In this document: positions 6,095-10,275 of the stretch, one piece after another
Layout of the letters: every line of letters begins with the position of its first letter
Position numbering within the stretch: the stretch's first letter is position 1
Source: DATKMG01 sp035541995
GTDB taxonomy: Bacteria; Acidobacteriota; Terriglobia; Versatilivoradales; Versatilivoraceae
Reading direction: 5' to 3'
Assembly: GCA_035541995.1 (NCBI GenBank)
Contig: DATKMG010000352.1
Coordinates: forward strand, 1-10,275
DNA: 10,275 nt
Notes under the pieces: model-generated
Databases searched by the model: none
What the model saw: the letters and a program-made list of their open reading frames with translations, nothing else
What the model was told of the DNA's origin: nothing
Made by a program: the position numbers and the translations under genes

Positions 6095-6775
6095 CTATGA
6101 GTCGGCCTTCAATAATTCAACCTCTCTGGTCAAGTGCAGGCCGCAGGCATTGGCCTCGTCGGTATCCAGATGAACTTCAAGCTTAAAGGCAGGATCCACA
6201 CGGACCATAATGCGGTCAAACATCACACCGTTGCTGCCGCCGACTCGCAGCCTCATGAAGTCCTTGTGGCGGACCCCGTAGTAAGAGGCGTCGGCAGGAT
6301 TCATGTGGACATGGGGAGCGGCACGGATCACTCCTTCGTTCAAACGGACCATTCCCGCCGGACCCATCACATAGGCCCCGGGAGTTCCCGCGATGTCCCC
6401 CGAAAGACGGATGGGCAGATCCTCGATCCCAAGCGTTATGGCGTCCGTGAAAGCAAGTTCGATCTGAGATTGCTTTCTCACCGGTCCCAGGATACGAAGA
6501 TTGGAGATCAGGCGGCTGCGCGGGCCAATCAGAGTGACCGTCTCTTGAGCGGCATACTGACCTTCCTGGTACAACGGCCGCAAGGGGGTGAGCTGGTGGC
6601 CCGGCCCGAACATCGTCTCCAAATCAGCCGCGCAGACGTGCATGTGGCGAGCGGAAGCATTCACGACCAAGCGGGACGGAGGATCTGCCGCTTCCTTGGG
6701 ACAGGGTCCCCGGCGTTGCAGCACCACTTGGCGGACCAACTGCTCGATGAGAGATCGCTCAATGGCTTGGGGCAT
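6095..6775 (-). CDS. pduL: PduL-type phosphate propanoyltransferase (phosphotransacylase)
   Basis: PduL moves an acyl group between CoA and phosphate. Here it probably converts lactyl-CoA to lactyl-phosphate and recycles CoA inside the lumen. The 226-aa protein has the two zinc-binding HxH motifs of the family: His44/His46 in 'ASARHMHV' and His155/His157 in 'APHVHMNPADA'. Glu78 in 'QYAAQETVTLIGP' and His202 in 'EVHLDTDEANACG' match the other known ligand positions. Residues 4-20 form an amphipathic helix with a Pro-containing linker after it, fitting an N-terminal encapsulation peptide. In-frame TTG (6787) and GTG (6781) starts exist upstream, but the ATG at 6775 is preferred; no start has a strong Shine-Dalgarno. 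It is the first gene of the operon and diverges from the regulator gene. Confidence 0.94.
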   Translation of the reverse strand: MPQAIERSLIEQLVRQVVLQRRGPCPKEAADPPSRLVVNASARHMHVCAADLETMFGPGHQLTPLRPLYQEGQYAAQETVTLIGPRSRLISNLRILGPVRKQSQIELAFTDAITLGIEDLPIRLSGDIAGTPGAYVMGPAGMVRLNEGVIRAAPHVHMNPADASYYGVRHKDFMRLRVGGSNGVMFDRIMVRVDPAFKLEVHLDTDEANACGLHLTREVELLKADS

Positions 6776-6822
6776 GAACACATCCAAATGACGAATTTTG
6801 AATCGTCCTGAAGAGCCTAATC

Positions 6823-6834
6823 GGAAAATTCTCC
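6823..6834. promoter_or_regulatory. Imperfect palindrome, candidate operator for the DeoR regulator
   Basis: GGAAAATTCTCC is a 12-bp palindrome with one mismatched pair. It lies in the divergent spacer, between the candidate minus-strand promoter and the pduL start, where a repressor could block transcription. A nearby repeat of AATCAA (6838-6847) adds to the AT-rich character. Binding by the adjacent DeoR protein is inference. Confidence 0.3.
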
Positions 6835-6860
6835 AAAATCAATCAAAATAATTCATTTCT

Positions 6861-6866
6861 TGTCAA
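6861..6866 (-). promoter_or_regulatory. Candidate -35 box (TTGACA) of the pduL operon
   Basis: A perfect TTGACA lies on the minus strand about 86 bp upstream of the pduL ATG. About 17-18 nt downstream lies only a weak -10 match (ATTGAT or TTGATT, three of six bases). The region is clearly AT-rich compared with the coding sequence. The same bases read TTGTCA (6860-6865) on the plus strand, with TAAACT 18 nt downstream, so a divergent overlapping promoter pair is possible. Confidence 0.4.
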
Positions 6867-6896
6867 ATTCATCCAGAACATGTTAAACTCCTGCGC

Positions 6897-7652
6897 ATGA
6901 AAGCTACTGAACGTCGATTGAGAATCCAGGACCTGTTCAGCTCTGAAGAGTTCATTGATGCAGACAAACTCCGACGCCAGCTACGAGCATCCGATTCGAC
7001 GGTCCGTCGCGACTTGATTGCGCTCGAGAAGAAAGGACTGCTGAAACGAGTTCACGGGGGAGCCGTTTCGCTCCAGGCTCGTGCGGAACCCCTGGACAGT
7101 GACTGGCTCAGCAACCGGTTCCATCAGGAAAAACTGCACATCGGTAAAGCTGTTTCTGAACTGGTCGAAGAGGGGCAGACCATCATCTTGGACGGCGGAT
7201 CGACCGTAGCAGAGGTGGCGCGGCAGCTTCAAGGAAGGTCGCTGCAAATCATTACGAATTCCATTCCCATTGCCCAGATCTTTTATGACTCCAAGAGCAC
7301 CGAGGTCACGCTCACCGGAGGATTTCTTTATCCCCGGCTGGGAGTATTGCTGGGCCCGCTGTGTGAGCAGATGCTGGACCATGTTGCAGCTGACATCCTG
7401 ATCATGGGCATTGGGGGAATCACCGAGGCAGGTCTCAGCAATTCGAACACCCTGATCGTTGGATCGGAACGAAAAATGATCGAAGTGTCCCACCGTGTTA
7501 TTGTCGCGGCAGATCACAGCAAGTTTGGTCGCAACGCCATGGTGCATCTGTCGTCCCTCGATACCGTAGACCTGGTCGTTTCCGACCACGCGCTGGCCAC
7601 ACCGTATCGTCAGCTGCTGGAGCGGCACGAGGTCCGGGTCGTGCTCGCCTGA
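6897..7652 (+). CDS. DeoR-family transcriptional regulator
   Basis: This is a sugar-phosphate-responsive regulator of the DeoR/GlpR family, 251 aa (usual length about 250). The N-terminal winged helix-turn-helix spans about residues 5-58, with the recognition segment 'STVRRDLIALEKKGLLKRVHGGA'-type motif (34-56). The C-terminal sensor domain (DeoRC) shows 'DGGSTV' at 99-104, 'TNSIPIA' at 120-126, 'MGIGGITEAGLSN' at 170-182 and 'ADHSKFGR' at 205-212. It is divergent from pduL and convergent with the PduT-like gene. It probably represses the BMC genes until a phosphorylated sugar such as fuculose- or rhamnulose-1-phosphate accumulates; this is inference from family and position. No Shine-Dalgarno is seen before the ATG. 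A six-codon ORF (6880-6900) ends overlapping its start codon. Confidence 0.95.
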   Translation: MKATERRLRIQDLFSSEEFIDADKLRRQLRASDSTVRRDLIALEKKGLLKRVHGGAVSLQARAEPLDSDWLSNRFHQEKLHIGKAVSELVEEGQTIILDGGSTVAEVARQLQGRSLQIITNSIPIAQIFYDSKSTEVTLTGGFLYPRLGVLLGPLCEQMLDHVAADILIMGIGGITEAGLSNSNTLIVGSERKMIEVSHRVIVAADHSKFGRNAMVHLSSLDTVDLVVSDHALATPYRQLLERHEVRVVLA

Positions 7653-7731
7653 GAGTCGGGATCCATACCGGGGACGACAATGATGGCCCCACTTGCAACC
7701 GAACTGGCTGGCGGTGTCGCCCCTGCCTATC

Positions 7732-8292
7732 CTATATAAACTCTTTAAAGAGCTCTCTGCGTGGCCTGGGGATTACGATGCGGCTGACGAGGATCCCATC
7801 CTCGGCCGCTACGGCAGAACCGGCGGCCACAGCAGCCTCCACGCTGGACACATCGCCCGTGAAGAGCACGAACCCCTTACCACCAATAGCCATTGCCAGA
7901 TGAATTCGAAACAGCGTGACGTGGGCACTCTTGGCAGCCGCGTCCGCCACATCGATGATACTGGAGGCTGAAAAGGTTTCAATAATCCCCAAGGCCTCAC
8001 ACTCTTCGGGCTGCAAGTCGACGGCCATGGAGATGGCAGGGAAAACGGTAGGATGGACGCGCCGGATGACCCGTTGCTCAATCAAGGCCCCTTCTGCCAG
8101 CGTCACCCCGGCATTCACACTGGCTTGGACCGAAGCCACGTCGCCAGCCACTGCAACCAGGTATTTTCCCGAACAGATGGTTCGGGCCACGAGCAATTCC
8201 ACAGCCGCAGCTTTCAGCATGGCATCCTGGGCCAAGTAACCAATGCCGATACTCGTCAACTCGAGCAAACCGATTGTATCCAGAAAAGGCAT
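7732..8292 (-). CDS. PduT-like tandem-domain BMC-T shell protein with pore cysteine
   Basis: This is a tandem-domain BMC-T shell protein of 186 aa that forms trimers resembling hexamers. Domain 1 covers about residues 5-90 and begins 'TIGLLELTSIGIGYLAQDAM'. Domain 2 covers about 96-183 with 'ALGIIETFSASSIIDVADAA' and 'IGGKGFVLFTGDVSSVEAAV', ending 'SRIVIPRPRRELFKEFI'. The sequence closely follows PduT, including Cys40 in 'ARTICSGKY', the position that in PduT binds a 4Fe-4S cluster at the centre of the trimer pore. It starts at an ATG with AAGGA 8-9 nt upstream and lies 75 bp after the PduS-like gene. It probably passes electrons across the shell with that partner. It converges on the regulator gene with a 79-bp gap. 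Cluster binding is inferred from the conserved cysteine. Confidence 0.95.
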   Translation of the reverse strand: MPFLDTIGLLELTSIGIGYLAQDAMLKAAAVELLVARTICSGKYLVAVAGDVASVQASVNAGVTLAEGALIEQRVIRRVHPTVFPAISMAVDLQPEECEALGIIETFSASSIIDVADAAAKSAHVTLFRIHLAMAIGGKGFVLFTGDVSSVEAAVAAGSAVAAEDGILVSRIVIPRPRRELFKEFI

Positions 8293-8318
8293 GTCAAGAA
8301 TTCCTTGTAGCAGACCTT

Positions 8319-8331
8319 CGTCTCAGAGACG
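8319..8331. repeat. 13-bp perfect palindrome between PduS-like and PduT-like genes
   Basis: CGTCTC-A-GAGACG is a perfect inverted repeat around a single base in the 75-bp gap between the two genes. As RNA it would form only a 4-bp stem with a 5-nt loop. It could be a protein-binding site or a minor intercistronic hairpin; no role is shown. Confidence 0.3.
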
Positions 8332-8367
8332 GGTTGAGAACATAACACGGACCATCAACCATTGTCA

Positions 8368-9660
8368 TCAGGCTTCAATCACAACTGCTTCGTCAACAGT
8401 AAGGACCCTTCCCTCAATGCTGGCATGGATGTTGGCTCCCAGCTTCCCTTCCGGCGGCGAAGCAACCAGGTCTCCGGTCCTCACTTTCTGCCCTGGGCGG
8501 ACCACCGGCACGCTCGGAGAGCCGACATGCTGCTTGAGAGGTAGGGTCACCTTTTTGGGCTGAATCGGAACCTCCACCAACGGCCCGGTGTTACGGTAGC
8601 TCATCAATCCGAGCTTAGCCATCAGGCGGCGAATGGGAGTCCGTCGTTCGCGATACAGAGGATGAGGCCGCAGGTCTTCCGGATTCCCTTTCCAGCCTAA
8701 TCCACGCTCGCGGGCAATGGGCTTGTCGTGGACGCAGGCGTCCTTGGGATCCAGATCCTCCGGGCAAGCGATCAGGCTACAGATGTTGCATTCACAGCAG
8801 TAGAGAGAACCGGCAATCATGCGATTCTTATCCGGGGCAAACATCAGAGCCCGCATGTCCAAGTGTGGTTCGATGGGATGGCCCAACAGATGCCGCGGGC
8901 ACATTTCAGTGCAAAAACTGCACTGGTCGCAGGCCGATTTCCCGATGCGATCGGCGTGGAACCAGGTCCGGCGGTAACGCCCGATGAGAATATGCTGGGT
9001 GGGAAGGACAATCAGTCCGCCTGTTGTCTTGAGAATCGGCTCATCCAGGCTGGGAGCCAGACGGCCCATCATCGATCCTCCCATCAGGACGTCCACCTGC
9101 GGAACTGTGGCCCCTCCGGCGGCGTCAATGCATTCCTTGATGGAAGCGCCAACCGGGACACGCAATGTGACAGGGTTCTCGACCGCGCCTGCCACTGTCA
9201 GGTATTTATGCGTAACAGGTCGGCCTATCCCCACGTTGATAAGGGTTTCCACGTTACTGACCACTGAGCCGACATCCAACGGTAACCCCCCTGGGGGTAT
9301 GATGCGTCCCGTGGCGTCGTAGACCAGAATGAACTCGTCACCGGCGGGGTAAGTGTCTGTGAGAGGGAGAATCTCGACGTCTTTCGGCAAGCAGGGCTGA
9401 AGCGAGTGAATCACATCTTCGTATTTCCCTTTAATCCCGATGATCCCCTTGTGGGCACCCACACGCTCCATGCATATTTTAAGGCCCTTCATCATCTGCT
9501 GAGAATAGTGGAGCAGGAGTTCCTTGTCTTTATGCAATAGCGGTTCGCATTCTGCGGCATTCACCAAAAACGTTTCGGCCTTGGAATTCATCTTGACAGC
9601 CGTGGGGAAACCAGCCCCACCGGCGCCCACTACTCCGCACTCGGCAATTGGGTCGCTCAA
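8368..9660 (-). CDS. PduS/RnfC-like iron-sulfur flavoprotein (NADH-linked electron transfer)
   Basis: This is a PduS-type protein of 430 aa, related to RnfC and NuoF. PduS is an FMN and 4Fe-4S protein that oxidises NADH or reduces cobalamin and partners with PduT. The N-terminus has 'GVVGAGGAGFPTAVK' (9-23) and 'LVNAAECEP' (32-40), the family's nucleotide/flavin signature. Two 4Fe-4S motifs follow: Cys244, 247, 250, 254 ('CDQCSFCTEMCP') and Cys288, 291, 294, 299 ('CCECNICSLIACP'). The C-terminal part (about 385-430) has the sandwich-hybrid-like 'VRPGQKVRTGDLVA' segment seen in RnfC relatives. The start is a TTG at 9660 with a strong AAGGAG 7 nt upstream. In this cobalamin-independent setting its likely role is moving electrons from lumenal NADH to outside through the PduT-like shell protein; this is inference. 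Confidence 0.93.
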   Translation of the reverse strand: MSDPIAECGVVGAGGAGFPTAVKMNSKAETFLVNAAECEPLLHKDKELLLHYSQQMMKGLKICMERVGAHKGIIGIKGKYEDVIHSLQPCLPKDVEILPLTDTYPAGDEFILVYDATGRIIPPGGLPLDVGSVVSNVETLINVGIGRPVTHKYLTVAGAVENPVTLRVPVGASIKECIDAAGGATVPQVDVLMGGSMMGRLAPSLDEPILKTTGGLIVLPTQHILIGRYRRTWFHADRIGKSACDQCSFCTEMCPRHLLGHPIEPHLDMRALMFAPDKNRMIAGSLYCCECNICSLIACPEDLDPKDACVHDKPIARERGLGWKGNPEDLRPHPLYRERRTPIRRLMAKLGLMSYRNTGPLVEVPIQPKKVTLPLKQHVGSPSVPVVRPGQKVRTGDLVASPPEGKLGANIHASIEGRVLTVDEAVVIEA

Positions 9661-9670
9661 TACTCAGCTC

Positions 9671-9910
9671 CTTGCTTGTGAAACAAAATGCAATCCTCTA
9701 GCCCGACCGACTATAGGAGCGGCTATACATTATCATCGAAATGGAAAACTGCCAAGGATTGTAGGGGAGTTGAAGGAGGCCGAAGCTCGAGTCGTATCAA
9801 GATCGGTTTTTCCGGCCCAAAGTACGCTCGTTGTCGCAGGCCACGTTGAATTAATCGACGACAAAATCGAGTTATGGCCTCATATTGATTATGATTTCTA
9901 CGCTGAATGA
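9671..9910 (+). pseudogene. Possible gene remnant or very small ORF (doubtful)
   Basis: A plus-strand frame that overlaps pduS upstream stays open to a TGA at 9908-9910. Its last part ('STLVVAGHVELIDDKIELWP' followed by an acidic and aromatic tail) looks protein-like. There is no ATG in this frame after the PduS start; the nearest non-canonical start is a TTG at about 9774 preceded by AGGGGAG with no spacer. It may be a decayed gene end or chance. I do not recognise any family; the left boundary is arbitrary. Confidence 0.15.
9729..9755 (-). promoter_or_regulatory. Weak candidate promoter for the PduS-PduT pair
   Basis: On the minus strand TTGGCA (9755-9750) is followed after 15 nt by GATAAT (9734-9729), a five-of-six match to TATAAT. 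The spacer is short of the usual 17. It lies about 70 bp upstream of the TTG start of the PduS-like gene in AT-richer sequence. The call rests on consensus only. Confidence 0.25.
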
Positions 9911-10036
9911 GGTGGGGTAAAGAACGCGCCTAGGGGGTTTTCACGCAACTTTCTGCGAGAAATAAAGACTTTGGCCACAGCAACTCAAGCAAAGAACTTC
10001 GTGGACAATCGAGCCCATCCTGCCAGTCTGCAATTT

Positions 10037-10275
10037 TCAATGAATCCGCCCGGACTTGGCGTCCAGATTTACAAAAGCAATCATTGCTTTAGCTTTTTGT
10101 TTATCTTGGGAGGTGACACTGCGGGTCTCATTAGGTGTCTCAACTACCAGGGTTTTGGCCTTCAGACTCACCAGTCGGTCCAAGGTCACCTCGGCCTGAG
10201 CCAACCGTCGGCCAATCTCGTTCAGAGCATTCGAATAAGCACTCAGGCTCAGCTGGATTTTTTCCAGTGACTTCA
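10037..10275 (-). CDS. C-terminal part of an unrecognised coiled-coil-like protein (cut by window edge)
   Basis: On the minus strand an open frame runs from the window edge to a TGA at 10037-10039, giving about 78 residues. The sequence begins 'KSLEKIQLSLSAYSNALNE', continues 'IGRRLAQAEVTLDRLVSLKA' and ends 'KAMIAFVNLDAKSGRIH'. Leucines and isoleucines spaced by three to four residues, with charged residues between, suggest a helical coiled coil for the first 45 residues. The first visible two bases are TG, so the codon just outside could be an ATG and the protein could be nearly complete. It is too short for conventional ORF cut-offs at the edge. I do not recognise a family, and its link to the BMC locus is unknown. 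Confidence 0.45.
   Translation of the reverse strand, partial: KSLEKIQLSLSAYSNALNEIGRRLAQAEVTLDRLVSLKAKTLVVETPNETRSVTSQDKQKAKAMIAFVNLDAKSGRIH

Larger units (their letters stand above)
9661..10036. other. 376-bp region without a convincing gene
   Basis: This stretch lies upstream of the PduS-like gene and after the stop of the partial gene at the right edge. It holds the PduS ribosome binding site, a possible promoter (9729-9755, minus) and a doubtful open frame on the plus strand ending at 9910. I see no tRNA, rRNA, CRISPR or insertion-sequence ends. Confidence 0.5.

Noticed and set aside
6134..6811. Long plus-strand open frame (225 codons) opposite pduL
   Set aside because: It is antisense to a clearly recognised PduL gene and its translation shows no family features.
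6981..7628. Long minus-strand open frame (215 codons) opposite the DeoR gene
   Set aside because: The DeoR protein on the plus strand has complete domain motifs; the antisense translation is a shadow.
7653..7731. Possible bidirectional terminator between the regulator and PduT-like genes
   Set aside because: The only stem is GGCG-GTGT-CGCC (7710-7721), 4 bp long and without a T-run on either side.
7741..7752. Perfect 12-bp palindrome CTCTTTAAAGAG
   Set aside because: It lies in the coding sequence for the C-terminus of the PduT-like protein and is explained by codons for Glu-Leu-Phe-Lys-Glu.
9971..10270. Plus-strand open frame of 99 codons near the right edge
   Set aside because: The opposite strand encodes a more protein-like helical sequence over most of this stretch, and the plus frame has no ribosome binding site or motif.

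Overview
The window carries most of a bacterial microcompartment (BMC) locus of the type known from the Planctomycetes/Verrucomicrobia group (PVM type). The gene set suggests a planctomycete or relative: class II aldolase, CoA-acylating aldehyde dehydrogenase, PduL phosphotransacylase, acetate-kinase-family enzyme, several shell proteins and a DeoR regulator. Start signals are mixed (one TTG start with a strong Shine-Dalgarno, others with weak ones). Taxonomy is inferred from gene content only.

Layout. Positions 2-532 (+) hold the 3' end of a FecR-like gene that converges on the BMC operon and is probably unrelated. Positions 6775 down to 578 (-) hold a nine-gene operon in transcription order: pduL, BMC-H, BMC-H, acetate-kinase-like, BMC-H, BMC-P (EutN/CcmL), an unrecognised 82-aa protein, aldehyde dehydrogenase, class II aldolase. 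It diverges from a DeoR-family regulator (6897-7652, +) across an AT-rich promoter region of about 120 bp. Converging on the regulator is a second minus-strand pair: a PduS/RnfC-like iron-sulfur flavoprotein (9660-8368), then a PduT-like tandem BMC-T shell protein (8292-7732). From 9661 to 10036 there is no convincing gene. The 3' end of an unrecognised coiled-coil protein runs off the right edge on the minus strand.

How the genes probably work together. In characterised PVM compartments, the aldolase splits a 6-deoxyhexose phosphate (from fucose or rhamnose) into DHAP and lactaldehyde. The dehydrogenase makes lactyl-CoA and NADH, PduL swaps CoA for phosphate, and the kinase makes ATP and lactate. 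Encapsulation-peptide-like amphipathic helices are visible at the N-termini of PduL and the dehydrogenase and at the C-terminus of the aldolase. The kinase has none, so it may act outside the shell.

The most distinctive points are the PduS/PduT electron-transfer pair joined to an aldolase-type compartment with no alcohol dehydrogenase in view; a modular aldolase with an N-terminal LTPSA-type module and a six-cysteine C-terminal module; an 82-aa unknown protein translationally coupled to a shell gene; and an acetate-kinase homologue with altered active-site motifs. Intercistronic stem-loops flank several operon genes.
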